From Neonectria sp. B-13 (taxonomy: Eukaryota; Ascomycota; Sordariomycetes; Hypocreales; Nectriaceae), in NCBI GenBank assembly GCA_002682825.1, contig NOKP01000010.1:1-64000 (forward strand): DNA of 64,000 nucleotides, read 5' to 3'. The notes under the pieces are model-generated. The model was not told the origin of the DNA. It saw only the letters and a program-made list of their open reading frames with translations, and made no database searches. Every line of letters begins with the position of its first letter. The first letter of the stretch is position 1. This document shows positions 49,038 through 61,341 of this stretch, in pieces. The position numbers and the translations under genes are program-made.

Positions 49038-50927
49038 TCACCTTCGATATTGATCCGGATGCCTTTCATATTCATGTGGTCTTAGACCTCTGCCCATCAT
49101 CTCTCGTGGGTCTCGAGGCTCTCGGGGATCTCGGGGATCTCGAGGATCCCGTGGGTCTCGGGGGTCCCTGGCATCTCTCATTTGCATCTCTCTATGGTCT
49201 TGGCCTGGATACGCAGGGCCTGGTTGCGGCGGTGGCGGGCCACGGCCGTCGTAGATACCAGGGCCAGGGGTGTAGCTGCGACTCTGCGGGATCTCTCTAG
49301 GATCTCGTGGTATCTCTCTAGGGTCTCGCGGCATCTCTCTGGGGTCTCGTTGTAGCTCTCGAGGGTCTCGCTGTAGCTCTCGAGGGTCTCGCTGCAGTTC
49401 TCGGGGGTCTCGCTGTAGCTCTCGGGGGTCTCGCTGCAATTCTCGGGGGTCCCGCTGTAGTTCTCGGGGGTCCCGTTGTAGCTCTCGAGGGTCTCGCTGC
49501 AATTCTCGCGGGTCTCGCTGTAGCTCTCTAGGATCCCGTAGCTCTCTGGGATCTCGTGGGGCACTATATCGATACGCTTGGGCTGGCGGCGGTACAGGCT
49601 CCGGTCCTCTAGAGGTGGGGGGCTGATACCGGCCCTGCATCTGGTGCTGTGGTGGCTGCTGCTGTGATGCTGAGCCATAGTACGACCCACCACGACCATC
49701 ATCCCTGATGCCCATGTGATGAGGCTGCTGTGGAGGTGGCACCTGCGCCGACGACCAAGAAGGTGCTGGTGTGGCAGGTTTGGTAACAGGATGCTGAGTG
49801 GGCCACGATTGTTGTGGAGGTGGCTGCGAGGTGTTTGGCGGAGGCTGTGATGACCAGCCGGATGGCTGTTGGAGGCTCGATGGGCCTTGCTGGTGAGCTG
49901 CTGGTGGCCAAGAGTTCTCGCGGCCGCTCTGGGGAACCTCACGCGACCGAGATGCAGACGGGTGCATCGCGTATTGAGCAGTCGGCGAACCAGCATGAGA
50001 TTGTTGACCGGCGGATCCGTACGAAGTAGGGTATCCTGCCGGGCTCTGATACTGAACCTGTCCTGGTTGGCTCGGCGGGGGATAACGATGGGAACTCTGG
50101 GGCGAGTTTGTCCCACTTGGCTGTGTCGGCTGGTAAGGATTCTGCCGGTAGTAATCCCTCTCCGCGGCAGCCGAATCAAGTCCAATCGATGCCCTTGTGA
50201 GACCAATGTGCTGAGGCTGAGGCGATTCTGCGTATGTCGGTTTGAGTGATGGCATCGCCGAAGGTCCACCAGACGGCGCTCTGCCATACGGATACTGAGG
50301 CTCTGGGTCCCGGCGCATCTGAGGGGGTGGTGGCGGACGGCCCATGGTCTGAGGTGGAGGGGTGGATGATGGCCCCACAGGAGTACCAGCAACATCATTA
50401 ACTCGCTTTGGTGGTGGCGGAGGGACGTCATTGAGTAATGACATGATGTTGAGAGACTTTCGGGGCTCTGAGGGCCGAGGCGGCGGTGCAGCTGCCGGTG
50501 TGGGAGTGCTAGCCTGAGGTGTTGGCGAACTGTACCGTTCCTGCATACTGCCCGATGACTGCCTTTGCTGGAGTGACGAGATCGGCCGGTTGGTTGGCGT
50601 GCCCATTTGGGGCGTACCCATTTGGGGCGTACCCATCTGAGAAGTGCCCATCTGAGGCGTGCCCATCTGAGGCGACCGCACAGGAGGCTGCTCACCAAGC
50701 AAGCTCCTGACCGGCTGCGATGGTGCTTGTTGCTGGACGGGTTGAGAATAAGACTGAGGTCGGCCGGGGTCTTGGGGCGGTGGCCTTGTCAGGGGCTGTC
50801 CGAGGCTTGATTGTTGACGATGACCGAAAGGCTCATAGTGGTGTTGTTGCGCTGCCAGTTCAGGTTCTTGCTTAACCCGAAGCGTTTGGCGCTCCGGCGG
50901 CCGAGACATATCCCTTTCTCTCTCCCT

Positions 50928-50958
<31 letters not shown>

Positions 50959-53900
50959 TGTTGCTGTTGCTCACGCAACTGCATCTCCATCTTTTGTCGC
51001 TCCATCTGAGCATTGTGCTCGAGCATTGGGTCGTTCTGAGCCGGTTGCAGGGGCTGCGCAGCCGCCAACGGTCGTTGCTCTCGGGGCTCCGTGACAGGGG
51101 GGCCTGTCGGGGCTTTTTGAGGCAGTGGTATCCGTTGCTGTGGTGGAGGTTCGCGCTCACGTTCGGGGAACGTAAATGGCTGTTGTTGAGGGGCTCGCAG
51201 GGGCCTTGAGGCTGGCGACATCGCCTGTGAGATTGGCTGGGATGCTGGATGCTGCTGCATCGCCAAGGGCTGCTGGGGTGGTTGAGCAAGTGGTTGCTGG
51301 GCTGGCGCCTGTGCAATGGGAACCCCGTAGCCCGCGAACGGTTGGCCTCGGGGTGGTTGGCCAGCGGCATCCAGCTTGACCTGGGTTGGTTCATTGTGTA
51401 GATCGATACCAGGGGCAACAGCAAGGGGCCTGGATGAGTTTGACGCCGAGTTATCGTATCTTCTACCTCGGCCGCTGGTTGATGGCTGAGGCGGGTCTGG
51501 TCTCTTCTCGCCTCTGACCCGTTTGGCGTCTGCTTCCTGGACGATCGCCTCCCACTCAGTCTTACCTTGATCCTTTTGTCGCACGAAATAGTTCTTAACC
51601 TATCGCACTGGTCAGCACTAGTCAAATAGAAGACACTCAATCAACTCACCATAACTGCTGTTTTGGATCCCATGTGAGCTGCAATTGCCGTCCAGTCCGA
51701 CCCAAACGCCCGCAGAAGGTGTGGGAAGTCATTAGATTCAGACACACTCCAGTAGCTTGATGCTTGGGTCGGGGCTTTCCTTTCTTGTTGAGGCTGAACC
51801 AAGTTAAAGGTGGTCATGGCTGGCTGTGGTGGAGGCTCCGGACGGAGCGAAGGTGCCGCCATGACTTCGGAAATAGAAGACGCAATAGGTTGGGGCCTTT
51901 CCAGTGTCTGGATCGGCGGCTGTGGCGGCTGCTGGACAGCAAACGGAGGCTGAATTCCAGACGGTGGCTGCTCAAACTGAGTCGGCAGGCGAGCAACTTC
52001 AGGGGCTGGGGGAGCCTGTTGCAAGTCGACATTGAGCGCCCGCGAATTGGACCTTGAGCGCCCCTTGCCCGGTCCGGCTGCGGGAGCCGCGGCCAATGTC
52101 TGGTTCGCCTTGGGCGCCTTGGGCTCCTTGTCCTTCGCCGCCTTCCGTCCTCTTTTTCTGCCGTCGGGCTTCTCACCGTCGCCCTTGGCGGCAGCAGATC
52201 CTCCACGTCGACCTGGAGTGCCTGATGGGGTCGAGTTCTCAGTATCAACAGCAGGTTGTTCGAAGCCCCATGTTGGCGCAGCGGCTCGTCGTGGTCGTCT
52301 CCGTTCGCCGTTCTCTCCAGTTTCATGGTTCTCCTCGGTTTCGGGTTCGCCGTTCCCAAGCTCTGAAACCAGTGCACTGGATCTTTGTTTACCTCGTCCG
52401 CCCTTCTTGCGCCTCTTAGGCTGCTTCTTGAGCTTCTCCTTAAGATTGAGCTCTCTCTTTCGCATGTAGTAGTATTGGATGCAATTGCCAAAGTCTCGAT
52501 GCGGCACGGCGTCTGCAATTCTGCCCCACTGCTTCGGCGCTTCCAAATATCTCTTCTCGAAGAACCCGGATTCTTCGTCGGTGAAGTTGTTCACAGGGGG
52601 CAAAACGCGCCATGCCGAGACCAATCGCTCAGGAGGAGTAAACCCGGACTGATCAATGTAGTGGATGTTATCCTTGTCCTCTTGGGTCCAGATCATATCC
52701 GGAATGATGGCCTCTTTCTCGGTGCGATACTTCTCCTTCTGTGCTCTGAGCTCGCGTTCTCTTCGTTCTTCGTCCTCTCGCATGGACGCTTGCAAGACTC
52801 GCTCCAGGTCACGTTCCGTGGCAAAACGCCGGCCGCGACCACTACCTTCATGCTTATGCTCTGGAGTTACAGAGCCAGGCGCCTCAACTACTGTCGAAAC
52901 AGAGAATTTGCCACGGCTTTTGACAGCTGCGGGGTCGCTTGACGCAGTAAACTTGAGGTAGTGCTCGTAATTATCAGAGTAAATTTTACGATCGCGGTCC
53001 TGTTCAGTCGTATTCTCGAGGGTGATCTTGTCGAGTCGCTCAATGACGTATTCATCGATGGTCGAGTCCGAGTGTAAGGTGTTGAGAAAATCTCTATCCT
53101 TGTCCCAGGACAGGCAGCTATAGTCGGGGAGACTGTCAATCGGCGGGGTGGTCATATACTGCCTGACAGTGTCGACGTTCATGTATGAGTCGTCTTCGGA
53201 TTCAGTTTCGTCGTCATCAACTTGGGAAGGTGTACTTGGCGGCTTGGAGGCTATCTCGGTTGATTCCAACAGAACACTTGGATCGTTGGCGGGGTGTGAT
53301 TCCTCGGCAAGTGCGGTAGCAGGCTTCTCCTGGGGAGCCTCCGTGGGCTGAGCGAGCTCTGCCTCCGAAGGAGCAGCGGGTTTCGGAGCAGCGTCTTCTT
53401 TAGCCGTAACCTCGACAGTAGGTATAGCGCTATCGGGGGCAGAGGGCATCGCCGTGCTAGTTGAGTCAATATCCATCTCCTCGGTCTTAGGCTCAAGTTG
53501 TGGCCCAACGGGTCCTATCACGGTCTCCTCGGCCATTTCGACGTCTGGGACGAGCTCGGGCTCCTTGGTTGTTTCCTTTTCTGGTGCGTTCTCAGGTACT
53601 TTTCCAGGCTCCGATTCGGGCTCCTCTTCAGGCTTGGTTTCGGCGTGCTTCTGGACCTGGGCCTCGGCATCTTTGTCAACCTGGGCCTCGACCTGCTTCT
53701 CGACCAGCGACTCGAGCCGCGCCTCGAGCTGCTTCTCGATTTGCCTCTCGACCTCCTTCTCCGTTTCCTTCTCGGCCTCCTTCTCAGCCTCCTTCTCGAT
53801 CTGTGCTTCGACTTCCTTCTCGGCATCGTTCTCAGTATCGTTTTTGGTGTACTTTTCGACCTCCATCTCGATCTGCTTGTCGACCTGCTTGTTGGCGTTC

Positions 53901-56341
53901 TGTTCGGGTTCCTTCTCGAGTTCCTTCTCGAGTTCCTTCTCGAGTTCCTTCTCGAGTTCCTTCTCGAGTTCCTTCTCGGGTTCCTTCTCAGATACCTTCT
54001 CAGGTTCCTTCTCAAGTTGCTTCTCGGACTGCTTCTCGGACTGCTTCTCGGGCTCCTCCTCGGGTTCGTCCGCCTTCGCTGGCTTCTCGCTCGGAATTTC
54101 AGCAACATCGGTCATATCGATGTCCTTTTCCTTCTCCTTCTCCGAATCCTGGTCTGGTCTTTGTGGGACAGGCGATGCTTCAATGACCTCCTTGATCACC
54201 TCCACTTGCTGGATCTCTTTAGTCTCTCTGGCTTCCTTGGTATCCTTGACCGGTTCGACTTGTTTGATTTCCTTGGCCTCCTTAGCATCCTCAGCCACCT
54301 CGGGTACCTCAGTCATCTCAGCATCCTTAGCCTTCTTGACCTCTTTAACCTCTTTGGCTTCCTCAACCGGCTGAGGAATTGCTTCAAGCAATGGCCCCAG
54401 CATCTTCATCAGCCCCTCGCCTTCGCTGAGGATCTTGACCATGGAGCCATGGGATAGGGCAGCGAAGCGAGCCATCACCTCCGTGGGCAGTTTGGGCTTT
54501 TGGAGCTTGGCCAACTCGGCCTCGGTTTTTGCGATTTCCATAGCAAAGTAGTCCGCCATGTCATCGTCATCATCGGACTCGGAATTCTGCTCTGGTGGCG
54601 CACTCTTGGGCGGTAATTCGAATCTGACCACCCCAACGTTTGGATGCTTTCGTTTTCGTATCGGAATCTCCTTCGGGATATCATGAGACGTTTCGGCTCG
54701 CTGTCCTGGGCCATGGGGGAATCTAGACACACTTTCAGTTGTTGGCGAAGGTCCAGGTCCACCTCTGTTAATATCCCTGGAAGACCGAATTTCCCGATCC
54801 ATCGATGCTCGAGCTGATTGCGACTCTTGCTCGGATTTCACAGTAATCTCTCCGGGCTCAGCACTATACTGAGACCGCGCTCGGTTGTCCAGGCCTATTA
54901 CGTGCGAGTCCGACTTTGCATCACTGCTGCGAGGCCGTCTCTCATCATCGTGCATGCTGTCACGCCGAAGTGGAAGTCGATGTTGTACGAAACTTGGTGA
55001 CCGCATCATCTTGGGGGACTCGGGAGCCTTCTTCAAGTTCGGGTTAATCCATTGTTTGCTTGATGGGCGTTGTTGTGGCTTCTGCTGTTGAGCGCGAGGT
55101 CCAACCGGGATGGGCGGGCTATCAAGGGGCTTGCTCGGACCCATTCCGGGAGCGGATGCTTCGTGTCCACCAGGATGCCCTGCAGAGACAGGCCGGTCAC
55201 CAAAGGCTCGCGGTGCCGTTGGAGGAGCCTTTACAGCGGCACTGGCCGGGGCGTAGCCGTCTCCGACACTCAGGGCTCGGTTCGGAACAGATCCAAAGGC
55301 GGGTGCTGACGGCGCAACAGGAGGTGGCGATACTTCCTTGTTCGAGGGCGCAGGATCGTGAACGGCGTTTGCACGAGCCTCCATCTTCGACCGGAACAGC
55401 TCGCGGTCACGGGGATCGCGTTCGTCTCGAGGGTCGCGGCGGGCATCCGCTTCTCCGTATCGGTCCATCCGATCCAGGCGATCTCGCTCGTCTCGTTCCC
55501 GACCCCAGCGGCCTTCCTGAGACCTGCTGCGTGGGTAACGGTCGCCTCGATCGTCCATATACGGCCCTCTACCACGACCACGATCGGCAGGCCAATCACC
55601 ACGTCCTCTTCCGCGACCACGGTGGAAGCCACCTCCGCGGGGAGGGTATGGCGACATGCCGAACTGGGGGTCCGATGATGAGGAGCCGGCGCTAGGGGGT
55701 CCTCCATCTCGCGAACCACGTCGAGATCTGTCAGCGTCAACCCCAAGGGGACCTTCCCGCTCTCGCTCTCGGAAATCTCGCGTTGGCGATCTTGCCCGGC
55801 CGATAGGAGAGCGACGTGACCTAAAATCTCTTGAGTCGCGCCAGTCTCGATCGCGGTCGCGGTCGCGCTCACGGTCGCGACTTCTATCGTCCCGGTATCG
55901 ATCGCGATACTCGATGTCCCTATCTCGTCCACGGTCCCTGCTCTCGTCTCTGGAAGACCATCCACGGCCTCGGCCGCGTCCGCGACCACCTCTGAAGTCG
56001 CCCACAAAGCCTCCGCCTCGAGGTCCGCTGGGTGGGTCGATTAAGGCCTTGGGGCCTCGAGGAGGTTCCCTCCGTAATGGGTCGCCAAACGAGTCGCGGC
56101 CAGGCGGGAAGGTTGCATTGTTGGACCTCACCTCGGCTGAGGAGCGGCGCCTGTCACCGTCGCTGTACTGCGAAGCCCGGTCATAACGATCGGGAGACCG
56201 GTCCCGAGGCGACCGAGATCGCTCGTATCTCGAGTACCTTGAAGCCCTACAAGAAGAATGAAGGTGAGCATGGGGGAAGTTTGCGGTTACAGGGGTAGGT
56301 AGAGTTTGTGCTTCGGGAGAACCAGTGGACCGCGTCGGCAT
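49038..56341 (-). CDS. SNT1: SNT1-like two-SANT chromatin corepressor (Set3 complex / NCoR type)
   Basis: Exons on the minus strand: 56341-51650 and 51599-49038 (2417 aa; phase-0 intron inside the second SANT). The first SANT domain (about 1250-1300: NFTDEESGFFEKRYLEAPKQW to YYYMRKRELNLKEK) and second SANT (about 1525-1575: YWSVSESNDFPHLLRAFGSDW to MVKNYFVRQ) are the NCoR/SMRT-Snt1 arrangement. Snt1 is the scaffold of the Set3 histone-deacetylase complex. The N-terminal third is RS/RGG-like (RDRERDRDRDRDW). Residues about 690-960 form a Glu/Lys-rich, probably coiled or charged region. The C-terminal 850 residues are Pro/Gln-rich with a Gln tract and a DPRELQR tandem array. Only the SANT region is confidently conserved. 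Start: an ATG after a possible acceptor-like tag, so an upstream leader exon is possible. Confidence 0.85.
49283..49560 (-). repeat. coding 21-bp minisatellite (DPRELQR array)
   Basis: About thirteen 21-nt units encode Arg-Asp-Pro-Arg-Glu-Leu-Gln and variants (Met-Pro, Ile-Pro) near the C-terminus of the SNT1-like protein. Neighbouring units differ mostly at synonymous positions (ctcgag / ctcggg, gtctcg / gtcccg). This suggests repeated duplication plus drift. A shorter run of DPR units lies at about 49090-49170. Confidence 0.85.
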
Positions 56342-57550
56342 CTACGCGAATGTGAAATTGTTGCGGATGCGGACGACGAAGGAGCTGGCGTGGCGATCTA
56401 GGCGACGAAGCAGCAGAGGACAGCACGTACATTGCGACAAATGGCAGGACCTAGACTTTGGTCGTCTGGTGAAATATGTAGATCCGCCCATGCACCAGCG
56501 AGAAGTCTGCATGGATAGGATATGGCAGCAGTGGTTGGGTGATTGAAGACGGTCGTCGGTGGTGGTGCTTTGACTTTCGACACGACAGTGGCTGGTGGAA
56601 CCAAGAACCCGTCGAGGTTCCCCCCGTGGAGCCGCACGGAGTTGGGCGCAGTCGCAGGCGCAGACGAAGGCGGCGAAAAGGGCCCTGGGGACGAGCGGGA
56701 AGCGCGAACTGACGTTGTTTACTGACGTTGTTTGGAGCAGCCGGACAAATGAGCCGGGCGCACGCGAAGCCGGAGCAGGCGGGAGTTGGTGATGGGCGAA
56801 AATGGCGGCAGGCCGGCGACGGGCGGGTTTGAAGGTGCAGGATTGAAGAGGATTGAAGATGGATGGCTCCGGGGCCATGCAGCCTCAGCGCTGCAAAATA
56901 CGGCCAGGGCCAATGGGCTCTGTCGCGTGGCCGACGCATCTTACTGGACGGCAAATGAAGGTGCCCGGGCCTCGCTACGAATTGGTGCTTGTGACGCTGT
57001 GAGCCGTCCGTGAGCCGTCAACCGTGAACTGCTTAGGCGTGGCTCACGTCTCGCCTGTGCCACAAGAGGCTTGGGCTGCGGCTTGTCCCAAAACTGCCGC
57101 GCTGCGCTAGTCCATAACGGGCTTGTGTTTGACAGGCGTGGGGTGCTATATCCACGCCCCAAGCCTTCTGGCTCGGGTTTTAATGGGTTTTCTTCGCTCC
57201 GCACACCCACAAGGCCAAAGATGCAAAAGCCCAATCATTGCCCCGCCGTTGTGTGTCGGTCGTCGTGTGCGGAGCCCGGAGCCGGGAATTATTCTCAGAG
57301 ACGAAAGGAACTGGAAGAAATCAGCAGGTTGCAGAAGGAAACAAGAGGCCTTTCCTGAAGAAGAGTGACATCGTGCCTGAAACTGATGCATGATATCTCG
57401 ACGCCTCGCTCAACTCAACACGATCCAGCTTCCGTCCACCACCGTCTCTCACTCAAGGACGGTTACGGCGTATTTTCCGAGTTTTTGATAAGTTTCTCTT
57501 CTTCAAATCACCCTCTCGCCTGTGACTCTTGAGTCACCCAGCTCCACGCC
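56342..57550. promoter_or_regulatory. divergent promoter, SNT1 / deoxyhypusine synthase
   Basis: A 1.2-kb gap between two outward-reading starts. CCAAT-like pentamers occur near 56909 and 57226, and a pyrimidine-rich leader (57400-57550) precedes the deoxyhypusine synthase ATG. No gene is supported. Confidence 0.5.
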
Positions 57551-58771
57551 ATGGACCCCTCCCATGCGCCCCCCGCCGCAGCGGCCGCCGCGGTGCTCGT
57601 CCAGTCCGAGGAGATGCCCAAGGATGCGCAGAAGGTGGAAGAGCTCGACTTTAACAAGCTCAAGAGCCCCATCACGGCCGAGGACTTGCTCGAGGGCATG
57701 CGGCACATGGGCTTCCAGGCCTCGTCCATGTGTGAGGCCGTGCGGATCATCAATGACATGGTTAGACCAACCAACCCCCATCGAAGAATAGCAGACACCC
57801 AACAACATAAATGGTCATTGGGCTAACTTTCATCCTTTCTCGTTGAAGCGTGCCTGGCGAGACCCAGAGACCGGTGACAAGACAACCATCTTCCTGGGCT
57901 ACACGTCCAACCTCATCTCATCCGGTCTGCGCGGCGTCTTCCGCTGGCTCGTCGAGCACAACCATGTCTCGGCCATCGTGACCACAGCCGGCGGCATCGA
58001 GGAGGATTTCATCAAGTGCCTCGGCGACACTTACATAGGATCCTTCAGCACGCCCGGCGCCGACCTCCGCCGCAAGGGCCTGAACCGCATTGGCAACCTA
58101 GTCGTTCCCAACGCCAACTACTGCGCCTTTGAGGACTGGGTCGTTCCCATCATGGACAAGATGCTCGAGGAGCAGGAGGCCAGCAAGGGTACCGACGACG
58201 AGATCAACTGGACGCCCTCCAAGGTCATCCACCGCCTCGGCAAGGAGATCAACGACGAGCGCTCCGTCTACTACTGGGCCTACAAGAACAACATCCCCGT
58301 CTTCTCCCCGGCCCTCACCGACGGCAGCTTGGGCGACATGTTGTACTTCCACACCTTCAAGACGTCCCCCTTGCAGCTCAAGATCGACATTGTCGAGGAC
58401 ATCCGCCGCATCAACACCATGTCCGTCCGCGCCAAGAGGGCCGGTATGATCATCTTAGGTGGCGGTATCGTCAAGCACCACATCGCCAACGCGTGTCTGA
58501 TGCGCAACGGCGCCGAGTCGGCTGTCTATATCAACACCGCCCAGGAGTTTGATGGCAGTGACGCCGGCGCGAGGCCGGATGAGGCTGTTTCCTGGGGAAA
58601 GATTAAGATTGATGCTGACAGTGTAAAAGTAAGAAGTCAAACGCCGCGAACAAATGCGCCCGACATGCTAACCCAGACCTGCAGGTGTACCTCGAGGCTA
58701 CAGCTTGTTTCCCCTTTATTGTGGCAAACACTTTTGCCAAGGACATCCCTCAAGAAAAGGAAACAAAATAG
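57551..58771 (+). CDS. DYS1: deoxyhypusine synthase
   Basis: Exons: 57551-57760, 57849-58628, 58685-58771 (358 aa); all introns are phase 0. It transfers the aminobutyl group of spermidine, using NAD, to one lysine of eIF5A, the first step of hypusine synthesis. Blocks seen are [73 protein letters not shown] (Lys241, which I equate with the catalytic lysine) and [20 protein letters not shown]. The terminal exon supplies [17 protein letters not shown]. The first intron is 88 nt, with a GCTAAC branch point and an AAG acceptor. Length matches the family. It is convergent with the next gene (218 bases). Confidence 0.95.
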
Positions 58772-58989
58772 GATGGATGCCTAAATAGACATTAACAAAA
58801 AGAAAGAAAGTCACTTAGAGGCTAAAAGTGTTCATTATTCTTCAACTTTTGAGCTCGTCAGATGAAAACAAGAGACAATTTGCACTAGCTAACGCTCGGG
58901 CTGGATTGCCCAAAGACAGAAGCTATGTATCGGTTGATGAAGCTACGCTCCCAGTCTATCGGTCAAGTCCCTCAAGTATGCCTTGCTAT

Positions 58990-60643
58990 CTAGTCCGTGC
59001 CTAGACATGACTCCTTGACAGCATCTGCTTTCAGTCTTTTCGCTGCGGGCTCGCCTATGTCCAACACGTCTCCATCCAGCGAGGCTTCGTCAACTCCAGT
59101 GGTCTCCGTGTCCTCCCGAGACCTCTTAGCAGAGGACTCAGCCGCAGCCTTTTTAGCAGCCTTCTCCTTCGCCCATTGACTTCTCGGTTGGTATCGACGC
59201 TTGTTGGCCAAACGCCGCTCCTCTCGAAGTCTCTCTTCCTCCTGCCTTTCGTTGTCCAGGCGCCAGATCTTTCCAATGTCCATGGTTTCTTTTCGCATGT
59301 TCTCGATCGCTTTCTGACCATCCATGAGCTGCGGCCAGGGGGCGTTACTGCCGCCCTTTCTTGTCATCATCCAGTGGATAACGTCAATGTCCTCCACACT
59401 GCCATCTGAGCGGCGGACTGCTCGGGTTCCCTGGCGCCAAAGCTCCCTGTGGGCTCTCTTAAAGGAATTATTTCGCGGGAGCGTGGAGCCTTCAGTGCCC
59501 TCGCCTGGCAATCCATTGGTGGGTGAACGCGCCGGGCTAGTCTTGTTGGTTGCTCGACCACTGCTGCGACGCCTTTTCTGGGGGCCTGGAGGTGTAGGCG
59601 TGCGAGAGGAAACGGGGCCTTCGCCGTTGCTTGTGATAGAGGTTTCGGTTGGGGCCACTGGACTCTGGGCTATTGTCGAGGTCGAGCTCCGGCGGGAACC
59701 TGTGGTACTGCCGGTTTCTTCTTGGCTGCTTGGTGAAGGTTGCTGAGTTATCACCGGTGGCTCGACAAGTTCATACGGCCTAATGATAAGGCGTAGATCT
59801 AAAATATGGTCAGCGTGAGTCGCTGGGTTGATGAGGCTAGGTGGCGAACCAGGCGACTTCGGCCGAAGCCCGAAGTTGCGGCTGCTTGCTTCAGTGTTGC
59901 GATCCATCTTCGGTATTGGGGTTGGAGACGGTCTCTGCGAGATCGGGCGTCGAGTTACCAACGATAGCAGGATACGATGCTCCGTTCAGTGGTCGCTGTT
60001 CTTCGTGGCTGTTGGTTCGTGAGAGGGACGAGAGGGAGGTTGAATGTATCGCAGCACTCTTAGAACCGGATTCGGTTTCTCCAGGTCGAACGGCGAATGG
60101 TTCACGTGAAGCTAAGTACTCTCGCCTAGACACAGATGATGACGAGCGCCGACGGGGCTCAGGACGTGGAGAATCGCGATGCTTGGGATTGATATATCCT
60201 TTCTTGGTGATTCTTGTAGAGCGTCGAGGAAGGATTTCAGGGTTGCGAGATTCAGCTTTTGGGAGAATGCGAGAAGGCAGTTGGGGCAAGTGGTCACAGT
60301 CTGGCAGTTGGCCGCCAGGCGGCGTCGAGCTGCGAGGCAGCTGGCAGGGCAGATTGCAGTTGTCAACCAGGCGACTAGTCCACGGGCACGACGAATATGT
60401 TCCTCGCGAAAGATTGAACAAGACGCAGGCCGCCTCGATCACTTCGTGGTCTATGCCGTGGTAGTCTAGGACTGAAATGTTATCTCGCTCCAGCTGCTGG
60501 GGGATTTGCGTGTCCTCCGGGCTCGACGAGCGAGGAGGTTCTTCGTGTTCCTGAGTTGGGTTGTTCGATGTTGCTGGAAGTTGACGTTGTCTCTTCCTAT
60601 GGGTGAATCGCAACGATTGGCCACGTCTTTTGGCCTTGGGCAT
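58990..60643 (-). CDS. unrecognised protein, basic and probably nuclear
   Basis: Exons on the minus strand: 60643-59959 and 59798-58990 (497 aa). The 160-nt intron (GTAACT...TTTTAG, phase 1) joins ASYPAIV to DLRLIIRPYELVEPP. The first exon is Arg/Ser-rich (MPKAKRRGQSLRFTHRKRQR; RRSTRITKKGYINP) with a short hydrophobic-acidic stretch (VLDYHGIDHEVIEAACVLFNL). The second has a conserved-looking segment (FKRAHRELWRQGTRAVRRSD through VIHWMMTRKGG), then a charged helix (RQEEERLREERRLANKRRY) and a Lys/Ala-rich, NLS-like tail. I recognise no family. The intron is the least certain part. Confidence 0.55.
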
Positions 60644-61341
60644 CGTTGGTGATGCTGGTATAAATACTATGTCGTCTGGGCGCCGGGTGCTAGAGATGCA
60701 GCGGTAGAATGTACACGTCCTGTTCAGTTTATCGACAATATGTTGATAATGGGTACTCGATAGGTATCGACAATTCGCAACGCAGGAAGCAAGAATCTCA
60801 AATGAAGACTGCCCAGAAAGAAGTGCGGATGGAAAGAACCAACAACATTCCTTAACGAGAAGTAGTTTCCACGGATGCAATTTTTTGCAATGCCTCCAGA
60901 TCAAGCAGGAGGCTCCGGGGCTTTATATATGTAGGCAGTGCCTTTGAGGGCTCAAGGTCGTCCTCATGGCCTGGAGTTGTGGATTTCCGACACCTGGTTG
61001 TCTTGGGACACGGCCAATTCTGAGGATGGCTAACTCTAAGTCTGGCCAACTCTAACTTATGGGAGTACCTAACCAGGAACTCGATGTTTGGAGACCACTC
61101 CGACATTAATTCCACGGAAGCCAAGCGATTGCACCCGCCCTTTGTTCCGATGTCTAGGGCCGTTCAAAGATATGCTATCTCCCGTTGAATGATTGTAGCT
61201 GCCAATCGTCACCTCTGTAGAAGGAGTGGATAAAATGACAAAGGAATTTGATTACCCTGCAGCAAACACAATTCACCCAAGTATCTCCCCGAGGTAATGA
61301 AACACCTTTTTGGTCCTTCAGCAAGCTTTGCCAAATCCTTC
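60644..61341. other. intergenic between unrecognised gene and aldo/keto reductase
   Basis: About 700 bases, promoter side of the unrecognised gene and 3' end of the reductase. A 90-codon minus frame (60852-61124) lies inside, but I see no support for it as a gene. Confidence 0.45.

Noticed and set aside
49178..50698. 506-aa minus-strand frame overlapping the SNT1-like gene
   Set aside because: This is the alternative frame of the same repeat-rich exon; the in-frame joined second exon continues the SANT domain.
53454..54457. Two long plus-strand frames (306 and 319 aa, rich in Ser/Phe or Leu/Gly)
   Set aside because: They are antisense shadows of the Glu/Lys-rich repeat in the SNT1-like gene. 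A repetitive codon pattern keeps the opposite strand open, and the sequences are pure low-complexity.
60852..61124. 90-aa minus frame between two genes
   Set aside because: It is short, has no family resemblance or strong start context, and overlaps the upstream region of the unrecognised gene.
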